NCBI GenBank assembly: GCA_023230505.1
Contig: JALNXF010000009.1
Span: forward strand, 1-24,874
Direction of reading: 5' to 3'
DNA length: 24,874 bases
DNA from: Candidatus Altimarinota bacterium
Lineage (GTDB): Bacteria; Patescibacteriota; Gracilibacteria; BD1-5; UBA2023
The first letter of the stretch is position 1; the number at the start of each line of letters is the position of its first letter. The position numbers and the translations under genes were made by a program. The notes beneath the pieces were generated by a model. That model worked only from the letters and a program-made list of their open reading frames with translations, searched no databases and was not told where the DNA came from. Shown one piece after another: positions 1 through 6,645 of the stretch.

Positions 1-201
1 AATTCTTGTTACTTCATCTCTGAACTCTTTATTTGCTTTTTGAATCTCCATACTTGCTTTACGAATTCTTGTTCCTGCTGAATTATTACCATTTAAAAAC
101 TTTTCAATATTTTCTTTTGATTCTTCAATAGTGGCAATCATTCGTTCGGCAATTTTTTCAATCTTCTTTTTCTTTTTAATTTCATCTCTTTCTTTTCCCA
201 T
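1..201 (-). CDS. Histone H1-like (Hc1-type) DNA-binding protein, 3' end cut by the window
   Basis: Sixty-seven codons are visible before the gene runs off the left edge. The start ATG has an AAGGAG site just upstream. After a Lys-rich N-terminus (MGKERDEIKKKKKIEK), residues 34-67 contain NGNNSAGTRIRKA followed by a basic and acidic helix (KANKEFRDEVTRI). This resembles the N/K-x-AAGTRxRK core and helix of the small Hc1 family of histone H1-like proteins in chlamydiae and Bacteroidota, which coat or condense DNA. A role in compacting phage or host DNA is inference. The missing C-terminus may be Lys/Ala-rich as in relatives. It is the last visible gene of the replication block. The family call rests on one motif recognised by eye. 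Confidence 0.65.
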   Translation of the reverse strand, partial: MGKERDEIKKKKKIEKIAERMIATIEESKENIEKFLNGNNSAGTRIRKASMEIQKANKEFRDEVTRI

Positions 202-221
202 AAATTAATACTCCTTTTTAT

Positions 222-431
222 TTAATGATTATGTAATGAATTAATATATTCTTCTTCAATCCAATCACCATGTGATGAATTTCCATCTTCTTCAGGTTTC
301 TGAACAAAGTATAGAATTTTTTGATCCTCTTTTCTTTGTCCTCTAAATGTAATAATTCCTTCTTTCTTTTGTTCATCTTTTATATAAAAAACTTTTTCAC
401 CTAATTCATGTCCTAGTTGTATTTCGGGCAT
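222..431 (-). CDS. Small acidic hypothetical protein (69 aa)
   Basis: A short, acidic protein with no family I recognise. The start has a clear site (AAAGGAG, about 6 bases before ATG). The segment GEKVFYIKDEQKKEGIITF, followed by a second beta-rich stretch (KILYFVQKPE), could form a small SH3-like barrel of the kind seen in many phage accessory proteins. That is inference from predicted strand pattern only. It lies 11 bases after the 5' nuclease gene and 20 bases before the Hc1-like gene, so all three are probably on one transcript. The C-terminus is Glu- and His-containing (EEEYINSLHNH). Confidence 0.7.
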   Translation of the reverse strand: MPEIQLGHELGEKVFYIKDEQKKEGIITFRGQRKEDQKILYFVQKPEEDGNSSHGDWIEEEYINSLHNH

Positions 432-442
432 AAAATACTCCT

Positions 443-1321
443 TTATTTAAGTTTAAGTTTTAAAATTTTTCTCCATTGGGATATTTCTGCTATTATACTT
501 TTAAAATTATACTCAGTACAAATAGAATGAAAGTTATCAAAATCTAATTTATTTTTTCTTACTTTTAATTTATCCATTTTTTCCCATGGGTAGGGAATAG
601 TAACAAGTGGTAAATTTCTTTCATATAATAATTTATTTCTTTTTTGTTCAATAGCTTTATAAGCTTTGGTTGTTTCTTTTAAATTACCTGCAAGATATTT
701 AACCGCCGTCTTTGCTCCTACTCCCCTAATCCCTGCAACTTCATCAGTGGAACATCCTGCTAATGCTTTTACCTTTGCCCAATCTGCTGTAGTTACATTT
801 CCTTCTCCATGTTCACTGAACCAATCTGAATCAGTATATAATCTTTTTGCTTTTATTTTATACATTGATGTATTTATATCCAATAACTGATACAAATCTT
901 CATCGGAGGAAACAATAATCTTTTGTTCTCCTTGATAATTATTACAAATATTAGCAATTATATCATCCGCTTCAAATCCAGGTTGAATAAACACATTATT
1001 AAATCCAATTTGAGGTAATAATTCTTTTCGTATTATATCAAATTGTTCGTAGTGGATATCAGATGGCCCAGTATATTCTTTTTGATATTTCTTTTCCCTC
1101 CTTTTCCTTTTATAATTTTTATAAAAATTTCTTCTGTAACTAAGTTTAGAATCCCATGCAAATATTAATGTAGGTTTTTTCTCATAGAAAAGTTTAGTTA
1201 CAGAATATACTTGTTTTAAAAAACCAAATATGATACCGGTTGCTTCCTCTTTATTAGTTAAATCACTTAATGAATAAAATGCAGAATAACATAATTGGTT
1301 ACTGTCAAAGATTATTAGCAT
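443..1321 (-). CDS. FEN-type 5'-3' exonuclease / flap endonuclease (RNase H-like role)
   Basis: The 292-residue protein belongs to the 5' nuclease superfamily (T4 RNase H, T5 D15, Pol I 5'-nuclease domain). Such enzymes remove RNA primers and 5' flaps during lagging-strand synthesis. The metal-binding acidic residues appear in order: D6 (IFDSN), D57 (AWDSK), E117/D119/D120 (GFEADDIIA), and D140/D142 (SSDEDLYQLL). A basic helical-arch segment (YKNYKRKRREKK, about 67-78) and an H3TH DNA-binding motif (KALAGCSTDEVAGIRGVG, about 185-202) follow. The chosen start is the third Met of a slightly longer frame, because GGAG lies 6 bases upstream of it, inside the end of the preceding gene; the upstream Mets lack such a site. 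It overlaps the upstream HTH gene by 17 bases. It would work with the window's Pol A, which has no 5' nuclease domain of its own. Confidence 0.93.
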   Translation of the reverse strand: MLIIFDSNQLCYSAFYSLSDLTNKEEATGIIFGFLKQVYSVTKLFYEKKPTLIFAWDSKLSYRRNFYKNYKRKRREKKYQKEYTGPSDIHYEQFDIIRKELLPQIGFNNVFIQPGFEADDIIANICNNYQGEQKIIVSSDEDLYQLLDINTSMYKIKAKRLYTDSDWFSEHGEGNVTTADWAKVKALAGCSTDEVAGIRGVGAKTAVKYLAGNLKETTKAYKAIEQKRNKLLYERNLPLVTIPYPWEKMDKLKVRKNKLDFDNFHSICTEYNFKSIIAEISQWRKILKLKLK

Positions 1322-1637
1322 TGAATACTCCATTATCATTTTTTAAAAGTATTCTTTTTTTAACTAATCTATGCACAATTGCTTGGATAGTGTTTCTATT
1401 CGTTTTATCTGTTGCTTCAATAACACCGTTGCTAAAAAGAAATAAACAAATATCATTCATTAAAAGTCCATTATGTGAAGAAAATACTTTCAATATTTCT
1501 TTCGTCCATTTGATAGTTGTTTTTCTTTCTTTATTTTTATTAATAGCAGATAAAGCAACATTTATTAATGATAATTCTTTTAAATGAAATTGTTTTCTTA
1601 TTTCTAATTCTTCAATAAGTGTTTTTACTTTTTTCAT
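1305..1637 (-). CDS. Winged-helix-like hypothetical protein (110 aa)
   Basis: An N-terminal helical segment (residues 1-35, EELEIRKQFHLKELSLINVALSA) is followed by a region that reads like a winged helix. It has WTKEILKVFSSHNG, then LLMNDICLFLFSNG, then NRNTIQAIVHRLVKKRIL as a plausible recognition helix, and a short wing. Proteins of this type usually bind DNA as small regulators or as accessory subunits. No specific family is recognised. A GAGGT site precedes the ATG. The gene sits between recA-like and FEN-like genes and its last 17 bases overlap the FEN start, which suggests translational coupling. A role in replication or recombination control is inference from position. Confidence 0.65.
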   Translation of the reverse strand: MKKVKTLIEELEIRKQFHLKELSLINVALSAINKNKERKTTIKWTKEILKVFSSHNGLLMNDICLFLFSNGVIEATDKTNRNTIQAIVHRLVKKRILLKNDNGVFNANNL

Positions 1638-1640
1638 TTT

Positions 1641-2705
1641 TTAATACCTCGGTTTACGTTCTGATTTAATATCTGCTATTTCATCCTGTAAACAATTCCA
1701 TGCCTCTTGAACAATTTGTTTAAGTTTCTCTTCTCTCTTTTCATTCTCTTCTACATGCTTAATTAATTTATCAGAACTCATATCACCAAAAGGTGATTTA
1801 ATAGTTGATCCAGATTTAGTCCAGAACTTTTCTTCAATCAACCAATCTATTATTGATTTAGTGTCATCTATTCCGTAGTACATGTTTAAAGGAAAAGATA
1901 TTTCACCCTTAGTTCCTGTAATTCTATTCTTGGTTGTCTTTGCTATTACTTCACCACCAATAATATGTTTCTTTCCTCTTACTGTAGCAATCATGGGCTT
2001 TCTTAGTGCTAACCATATTTCATGAGTTGCCCAATGCTTTAACGCCTTCCCTCCTGATCTTGTTTTCTTACTACCAAACATAGCATCCATGTTTGTTCGT
2101 ACTTGACTTATAATAATCAATAAAGAATTAGTTTTTTTAATAGCAGGAAAAGACTTTCTCATTCTTTCATTTAAAACTCTAACTCTTCTTGCTGCAATGT
2201 ACCCTGCATCTTCATCTTCTTTTTCTTTTTCAGAAAATAAAGAATCAAAAGAATCTAATCCATAAATACAAGATTCACCTGAACTAACTGATTTTAATAC
2301 CTGTCTACCAAATGCTTCTATAGTAGGAGATGATTTCATTACATCTTTAGTTCCAGGTATTATCATCTTTTTATTTTTTGGATTATCTTCCCATATAACA
2401 TTATCCAAAATATTTTTACCAAATAATTTTGGTGCATTCATTTCAAATGCTAATTCTGGTTCATCAAAAAAACAATTAATTGGTATTTTAAGTTTTTGTA
2501 CTTCCGCTAATAATGTCCAAAATAAAAAGGTTTTCCCAGTAAAAGAATCTCCTATTAAATTTACCATCTTTCTTCTAGGATAACCACCATGAACATTATT
2601 TGATAAAAGAAGATTAAGCATAGTTGAACCAGTAGGTAAAAACTTATTATAATCTGGTTCAACTACATGCGAATAATTTGTTACTATTCTTTTAAAATTA
2701 CTCAT
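1641..2705 (-). CDS. RecA/UvsX-type recombinase (354 aa)
   Basis: A RecA-family ATPase that should form filaments on ssDNA and drive strand exchange in recombination-dependent replication and repair. Visible motifs are a Walker A GDSFTGKT (residues 52-59), an acidic position after strand 2 (FFDEPE), a Walker B-like YGLDSFDSL near 148-156, and the LIIISQVRTNM strand with Gln that matches the RecA motif coupling ATP and DNA. The segment after it (GSKKTRSGGKALKHWATHEIWL) resembles the loop 2/GGxALKFY region, with H and W in place of F and Y. The length matches phage UvsX/RecA proteins. The C-terminus is charged. It lies directly downstream of the SSB-like gene, the usual partner of UvsX. The start is supported by AGAGGT. 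Confidence 0.93.
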   Translation of the reverse strand: MSNFKRIVTNYSHVVEPDYNKFLPTGSTMLNLLLSNNVHGGYPRRKMVNLIGDSFTGKTFLFWTLLAEVQKLKIPINCFFDEPELAFEMNAPKLFGKNILDNVIWEDNPKNKKMIIPGTKDVMKSSPTIEAFGRQVLKSVSSGESCIYGLDSFDSLFSEKEKEDEDAGYIAARRVRVLNERMRKSFPAIKKTNSLLIIISQVRTNMDAMFGSKKTRSGGKALKHWATHEIWLALRKPMIATVRGKKHIIGGEVIAKTTKNRITGTKGEISFPLNMYYGIDDTKSIIDWLIEEKFWTKSGSTIKSPFGDMSSDKLIKHVEENEKREEKLKQIVQEAWNCLQDEIADIKSERKPRY

Positions 2706-2714
2706 ATTACCTCT

Positions 2715-3938
2715 TTATTTCTTTTTTCTCTTTTTCCATACTTTATAACAAGCTTTCCAGTGCTTACAATCATCGCATTCTTCTTCACTATTACAATTTA
2801 AGCCAAAACATTTTGGCTGTTTGTCTTTCTTATTTTTTTTATTCTTCTTTCCCTTTGAATCATCATTATCATTGTCATTGTCATTGTCATTATCATCGTC
2901 ATTATTATTGTCATCGTTGTTGTTATTGTTGTCATTATCATTATTGTTATTATCGTCATTATCATTATTGTCATTGTCATTATCATCGTCATTATTATTG
3001 TCATCGTTGTTGTTATTGTTATCGTCATCATCATTATTGTTATCGTCATCATCATTATTGTTATCGTCATCATCATTGTTATCTGATGAATCTTTTTTAC
3101 TTTTCTTTTTATCCTTCTTTTTCTTTTTATCTTTTGAAGAATCATCACCATCAGAACCATCTAATGTTTCTTTTAATAATGTTTCAAGTTCTTCTTCCGA
3201 CTTTAGTTCAATAATCTTTTCAAGATTAAAAGCTTCATCCTCAAGTTTCTCATATTTTGCTTCTGATAATTGATGTTCTTTATCTCTTTTAACAATTGAT
3301 AAATCAAGATATCTTGTATCTGTCTTTCCAGAACCCTGTCTTTCAAAATTAATGTCCCAGTTTTCAGAAGGAATATTAAATAACTTTTTACCTTTGTCTG
3401 AACCTTTTCTGGCAAGTCTTGATATAGCATCAATAATTGTAGAATGGGCTGCCTCCCATATTTGGATACCTTTTTTCTTTTCTTTAGAATCGCTATGAAT
3501 AAGAATGTTAACCAGCCCTCGTTTATAACTTCTTAATGCTTTTATTGATTCTTCATTTTCACTCCAGTCTAAACTATCTACATATTCACATATGGGGCAT
3601 CTCTTCTTTACTGTTCTCAAACAAATAACCCTGTCCTGTCCATAGCCTATTCCTGAATGAACTAATACTGATAATTTCCAGTCCCAACAATTATCATTCT
3701 TTATGTCTTTTTCAGTAAAAGGTTTATTAAGTGATTCATTCTTTCTAAACTTACTTTTTTGGGCATTCTTAATATGGTAAGGAACAACCATTAACTGATG
3801 TTCTCCTTCTGGTACTTTCCACTTAGGAATACCATCTTCAAAAAAATCTCCAAATTTACCAGTATCTCCTTGATGATCGTATGCATGATCTATACTATCT
3901 CCCATTGATTCTGCTGACGGTCCTCTTCTTTTTCCCAT
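2715..3938 (-). CDS. gp32-like single-stranded DNA-binding protein with Asp/Asn-rich tract and Cys-rich tail (407 aa)
   Basis: Residues 30-260 resemble phage T4 gp32-type SSBs. They include a FFEDGIPKWKVPEGEHQLMVVPY entry split by an OB-type core, and a probable zinc site from C84, H94, C106, C114 and C117 (CPIC). A Lys-rich linker (about 269-283) leads into an almost pure Asp/Asn tract (about 285-360), then a second Lys-rich patch and five cysteines (377, 382, 388, 391, 397; CFGLNC...CDDC...C) that look like a further metal-binding knuckle. gp32 proteins end in an acidic tail that recruits replication partners; here the acidic part is internal and unusually long. It lies directly upstream of the recombinase. 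The start has AAAAGGAG. Role as SSB is confident by context and core; exact residues of the fold are less sure. Confidence 0.85.
   Translation of the reverse strand: MGKRRGPSAESMGDSIDHAYDHQGDTGKFGDFFEDGIPKWKVPEGEHQLMVVPYHIKNAQKSKFRKNESLNKPFTEKDIKNDNCWDWKLSVLVHSGIGYGQDRVICLRTVKKRCPICEYVDSLDWSENEESIKALRSYKRGLVNILIHSDSKEKKKGIQIWEAAHSTIIDAISRLARKGSDKGKKLFNIPSENWDINFERQGSGKTDTRYLDLSIVKRDKEHQLSEAKYEKLEDEAFNLEKIIELKSEEELETLLKETLDGSDGDDSSKDKKKKKDKKKSKKDSSDNNDDDDNNNDDDDNNNDDDDNNNNNDDNNNDDDNDNDNNDNDDNNNNDNDNNNNNDDNNNDDDNDNDNDNDNDDSKGKKNKKNKKDKQPKCFGLNCNSEEECDDCKHWKACYKVWKKRKKK
2859..3086 (-). repeat. Asp/Asn-codon repeat tract in the SSB-like gene
   Basis: This stretch is built almost only from GAT, GAC, AAT and AAC codons on the minus strand. 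It contains an exact 54-base direct repeat (2877-2930 and 2967-3020, offset 90). A 21-base unit repeated about three times in a row lies near 3016-3080. All unit lengths are multiples of three, so the frame is kept. The tract is likely to vary in length between relatives. Confidence 0.9.
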
Positions 3939-3953
3939 AAACTAATTCTCCTT

Positions 3954-4595
3954 TTAAATTTTAATTGTTTTTACTTCTTCTTTTTTTACTTCATGTTTAC
4001 TTAGATAATTATCAATTGTTTTTGAAAGACTATTACTTGCTGCTGACATAAAGCCTTCTTTTATAGAAAAACCCATTCCAGTTCTTCTTATTATTTCATC
4101 AGCAATCTTTTTTCTTAAATCATTTAATGCAGGAACAGGCATTATCTTTATCATTTCATTTATATTAAGATTTACTACTATTTTAAAAAAATCATTATCA
4201 CCTTCTATTTTTTTAATTGGAATATTAATTTTTTTATTTTCATTAGTGATGTCTTCACTTGTTGATTCAGCTCTTTTAAATTTTATTCCGTTTTCTGCAA
4301 TTATTTTTCGTAATCTTTCACCAGCTTCCTTCATGATATTTATAATTTCCGCAAATTCCTGTTTAGTCATAACAGAATTAAATGTAATGCTTTTTGTAAA
4401 GTTGTATTTTTTGACAAAAACAATATAGGGTTTTTCTGTTGTTGCATACCAATAATATTTAGCTCCTTCTTTATATTTCTCTGCAACAGTATTACCAAAC
4501 CGTTCTCTTATTTCTTTTAATGAAAGAACATTCTCAATCTTTGTTATTTTAATTATATCTTTTATTTTTCTATAATATATTTCTGTTTGTTTCAT
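3954..4595 (-). CDS. Hypothetical protein, N-terminal half related to the 116-aa protein at 15.05-15.40 kb
   Basis: This 213-residue protein is of unknown function. Residues 1-95 run YRKIKDIIKITKIENV...YYWYATTEKPYIVFV...FAEIINIMKEAGERLRKI, and the 116-residue protein at 15053-15403 has the same layout ending in FIEIINLMKLAANRYRRL. I therefore infer a shared domain. The C-terminal half is helical and charged (NEMIKIMPVPALNDLRKKIADEI...). The start ATG overlaps the stop of the small HTH gene as ATGA, and AAGGAG lies upstream. It is 15 bases upstream of the SSB-like gene, so it is probably made with the recombination proteins. Confidence 0.7.
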   Translation of the reverse strand: MKQTEIYYRKIKDIIKITKIENVLSLKEIRERFGNTVAEKYKEGAKYYWYATTEKPYIVFVKKYNFTKSITFNSVMTKQEFAEIINIMKEAGERLRKIIAENGIKFKRAESTSEDITNENKKINIPIKKIEGDNDFFKIVVNLNINEMIKIMPVPALNDLRKKIADEIIRRTGMGFSIKEGFMSAASNSLSKTIDNYLSKHEVKKEEVKTIKI

Positions 4596-4756
4596 TTCTT
4601 TTTCTCCTTATCTTTTATTTGTCTTATATGCATATTAATTGTTGATTCAGCATAACCTAATCTTGATGCTATTTCTTTATTTGTTAATCCTTCTTTTTTT
4701 AACTTAATAATCTTTTCATCTAAATTATTATCTTTTAGATAATTAGGTCTAGTCAT
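4592..4756 (-). CDS. Small helix-turn-helix protein (54 aa)
   Basis: The gene starts MTRPNYLKDNNLDEK and carries a clear HTH of the LuxR/sigma region 4 kind: KLKKEGLTNKEIASRLGY is helix-turn, and AESTINMHIRQIKDK is the recognition helix. It is only one HTH long, so it may act as a dimeric repressor or as an accessory to RNA polymerase; neither is shown. An AAGGAG site lies 5 bases before the ATG. It overlaps the stop of the upstream 168-aa gene by 8 bases and its own stop overlaps the next start by 4 bases (ATGA), which indicates coupled translation. Confidence 0.8.
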   Translation of the reverse strand: MTRPNYLKDNNLDEKIIKLKKEGLTNKEIASRLGYAESTINMHIRQIKDKEKKK

Positions 4757-5255
4757 TTTTCTCCTTCTCTTTATTTTTTATTTTTAATCTCCTTTTCGCT
4801 TTTCTAAATGTTGCTGTATTGGCATCATCGTCTGTTACTTTATTTGTATTAAAATAATCTGATAAATATAATTCCTGTAAATACTTAATCATAGATTTCT
4901 TTGCTTCAATAACATTTGCAAAATTCTGTTTCTTCAAATGTAATGTTTCTGCATCAAGTAATTTCTTTTTAAGCTTTATAATTTTTGGTAAAGTACAAAT
5001 TAATCTATTAATAGCAGCATCAGTGGGAGCTTTTTCTATTGAATCAAAATATTTTTCAGGATTACTTTTTATCTTTAGAAATAACTGGCTTTCTAAAACA
5101 TTTAAATCATTATTAAGTCTTTTCTTTTTTTCATAAAATTTATGTAAATTTTTTGTAGCTTCATAAAGTTGTTCTGTAAATTCTTCTGCTTCCTCATCTA
5201 GTCTATTTTTATCTACTTTTAAATTTATATTTTCAATATCCAATTTCTTCTCCAT
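4749..5255 (-). CDS. Helical phage protein, possible UvsY-like recombination mediator (168 aa)
   Basis: The protein is all-helical and highly charged, with a long coiled-coil-like N-terminus (residues 10-60), a segment LFLKIKSNPEKYFD near 59-72, a second helical pair (LPKIIKLKKKLLDAETLHL), and IKYLQELYLSDYF near 122-134. T4 UvsY, which loads UvsX onto gp32-coated DNA, has a similar order: a helical region, a KxRxxYY/GR-like middle, and a final helix ending in aromatic residues. The neighbours are SSB- and RecA-like genes, as expected for a mediator. The assignment is inference from layout and context; overall identity to UvsY is not evident. The ATG lacks an obvious ribosome site, whereas an in-frame TTG four codons later has GGAG 6 bases before it, so the true start is uncertain. 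Confidence 0.6.
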   Translation of the reverse strand: MEKKLDIENINLKVDKNRLDEEAEEFTEQLYEATKNLHKFYEKKKRLNNDLNVLESQLFLKIKSNPEKYFDSIEKAPTDAAINRLICTLPKIIKLKKKLLDAETLHLKKQNFANVIEAKKSMIKYLQELYLSDYFNTNKVTDDDANTATFRKAKRRLKIKNKEKEKND

Positions 5256-5409
5256 AACAAGGTAAACTAACCTTATTTGTAATAGATATTAATTCTTCTA
5301 AATGACGAATTGTTTTCTTTTCATCATCGATTAATGCCTTGGGTGCAGGATTAATTTTAGATAATATTCTTTCTGGTGAATCATCATATACTTCCCATAA
5401 TTTTCCCAT
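5233..5409 (-). CDS. Small hypothetical protein at the head of a transcript (58 aa)
   Basis: Translation reads MGKLWEVYDDSPERILSKIN and ends at an in-frame TGA. GGAGAG lies 6-7 bases before the ATG. It is acidic with one predicted helix (DDEKKTIRHLEELISI) and no recognised family. It is the first gene after the promoter-like element at 5.43-5.52 kb, and it overlaps the next gene by 23 bases. It could be a leader gene for the recombination block. Confidence 0.7.
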   Translation of the reverse strand: MGKLWEVYDDSPERILSKINPAPKALIDDEKKTIRHLEELISITNKVSLPCYGEEIGY

Positions 5410-5429
5410 AATATCTCTCCTTTATATTT

Positions 5430-5479
5430 TAAGGTTAATAATAGCTTTTAATCCCGTTTTTAAGCTATCAAATTGGCTT
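5430..5479 (-). promoter_or_regulatory. Structured 5' leader shared with the element at 17.96 kb
   Basis: The minus strand holds a short hairpin (5462-5479; arms AAGC and GCTT, loop containing ATTTGAT), followed by a 31-base block (5430-5460) that is identical to 17957-17987. In the second copy the hairpin arms change to ACCC and GGGT while the loop sequence stays almost the same. Arm change with kept pairing suggests the RNA structure matters. Function is unknown; it could be a translational control site or an RNA processing site. Confidence 0.55.
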
Positions 5480-5486
5480 GTGGCTA

Positions 5487-5520
5487 CGTTTTTATTGTAA
5501 AAGGGTATGAATATATAGAT
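5487..5520 (-). promoter_or_regulatory. Probable phage promoter upstream of the 58-aa gene
   Basis: On the minus strand a TACAAT box (5494-5499) is followed by AAAAACG, as in the copy at 18.02 kb. Immediately upstream lies the GGGTATGAATATAT box (5503-5516), here in the opposite orientation to the other two copies. The start of transcription would be near 5486. A host-like TTGACA -35 is not visible at the usual spacing. Confidence 0.5.
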
Positions 5521-5524
5521 TTAA

Positions 5525-6460
5525 CTAAAATCGACCCTTACAAGCTAAAAATACTGCATATGTAATACCCGGAAAATCAGTATCATAAGTGGGTTCTAAA
5601 AAACATTCAATAATATATGCTGCTCTTTGTGCTGATTTTAAATTCTTTGCACTAAGTAAAACACTATTCATATATGCTAACATTATCTTTCTTATACTTT
5701 CTGGATTTTCTTTCTGTTGTGATAATGCTTTTAATTTTGGTTGTAATGAAGTAAATGAACCTCCTTTAATTAATTCTCTACAAATAGAAATAATCTCTTC
5801 ATCTTCAGATATTAAATTACCTCTTATTAATCGTAAAGCTTCTTTACTTTTTAAACCTGTTATTGTTTGTAATATCTTTAATGCATTTCTTGCAATACCT
5901 TCACTTGCTTTTATTATCTCTTTTAATACTTCCTTTTTAATCTTTAAATTTTCTTTCTTACAAACATATTTTAAAAGAGTGATAATATCAACAGTAGGTA
6001 ATGGCTTTAATTGATACTCATATGCTCTACTTCTTATTGTTTTACTTATCTTATTAATTTCAGTAGTACAAAAAATAAATATAACATGAGCAGGAGGTTC
6101 TTCAAATACTTTAAGTAAAGCATCTGAGGCATTTCCCGTCATTCTGTGTGCCTCATCTATTATGTATGCTTTTTTCTTACTATTAGTTGGTAGATAATAT
6201 GCTTCATTTTTAATTCTTCTTGCATCATCTACACCAGTATTTGATGCAGCATCTATTTCATGGATATCCATATCATCAATATCATTATACTTACATATCA
6301 ATCGTGCAAGAGTTGTTTTGCCTGTTCCTCTTTCTCCATGAAGTAAATAAGATTGAATTTTTCCTAAATCTTTTTTTACTGATTTTATTACTCCTTCATT
6401 TCCTAAAAACTGTTCCCATTTTTTGGGACGGAATTTATTACGATACATATCATCTGCCAT
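5525..6460 (-). CDS. DnaX-like clamp loader ATPase (311 aa)
   Basis: An AAA+ ATPase of the DNA polymerase III gamma/tau family, which opens and loads the sliding clamp. Motifs are YRNKFRPKKWEQFLG (residues 6-20, the family's YRPxxFxDxxG), Walker A GERGTGKTT (42-50), EIDAASNTGVDDAR (68-81), Walker B YIIDEAH (99-105), LLKVFEEPP (115-123), sensor 1 CTTE (131-134) and an SRC-like SRA (144-146). The Cys4 zinc loop that bacterial DnaX carries between Walker A and EIDAAS is missing, leaving ICKYNDIDDMDIH. The SRC cysteine is replaced by Ala. The protein is shorter than DnaX and has no tau-type tail. It works with the DnaN-like clamp at 9393-10415. AAGGAG lies in the end of the preceding small gene. 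Confidence 0.93.
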   Translation of the reverse strand: MADDMYRNKFRPKKWEQFLGNEGVIKSVKKDLGKIQSYLLHGERGTGKTTLARLICKYNDIDDMDIHEIDAASNTGVDDARRIKNEAYYLPTNSKKKAYIIDEAHRMTGNASDALLKVFEEPPAHVIFIFCTTEINKISKTIRSRAYEYQLKPLPTVDIITLLKYVCKKENLKIKKEVLKEIIKASEGIARNALKILQTITGLKSKEALRLIRGNLISEDEEIISICRELIKGGSFTSLQPKLKALSQQKENPESIRKIMLAYMNSVLLSAKNLKSAQRAAYIIECFLEPTYDTDFPGITYAVFLACKGRF

Positions 6461-6464
6461 ATAT

Positions 6465-6644
6465 TTACTCCTTAGTTTGTTTGATAGATAAATTTATAAA
6501 TGATATACATTTACTAGTATCCTCTTCATTAAATCCACATTTACCTATACAAAATGTTCTAAATTTTTTTGCATCTCCTCTACAACTACTACATAGACAA
6601 TTTTCTTTTTCTTTGCATTTAAAACATACGTTGAAAGCTGGCAT
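6465..6644 (-). CDS. Small cysteine-rich, probably zinc-binding protein (59 aa)
   Basis: The gene reads MPAFNVCFKCKEKENCLCSS at its start and contains eight cysteines (7, 10, 16, 18, 21, 32, 36, 46), enough for two zinc knuckles. The segment CIGKCGFNEEDTSKC resembles the cysteine tail of the window's SSB-like protein (CFGLNC...CDDC). AAGGAG lies 7 bases before the ATG. It sits between polymerase and clamp loader genes with gaps of 1 and 4 bases, so it is clearly in the same operon. No family is recognised; a protein-protein adaptor at the replisome is inference. Confidence 0.75.
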   Translation of the reverse strand: MPAFNVCFKCKEKENCLCSSCRGDAKKFRTFCIGKCGFNEEDTSKCISFINLSIKQTKE

Positions 6645-6645
6645 T

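Noticed and set aside
666..890. Plus-strand frame opposite the 5' nuclease
   Set aside because: It lies fully inside a well-supported gene on the other strand and has no family features. The same holds for plus-strand frames at 1270-1587, 5589-6014, 6220-6726, 7658-7954 and 23510-23881.
2859..3086. Possible CRISPR array (regular short repeats)
   Set aside because: The repeats are codon-length tandem units inside a gene, without distinct spacers and with frame kept.
2813..3273. Plus-strand open frames rich in Ser/Leu or His/Tyr, and a minus-strand Met/Thr/Ile-rich frame, over the SSB gene
   Set aside because: They are mirror images of the Asp/Asn codon repeats in other frames. They have no ribosome site and extreme composition.
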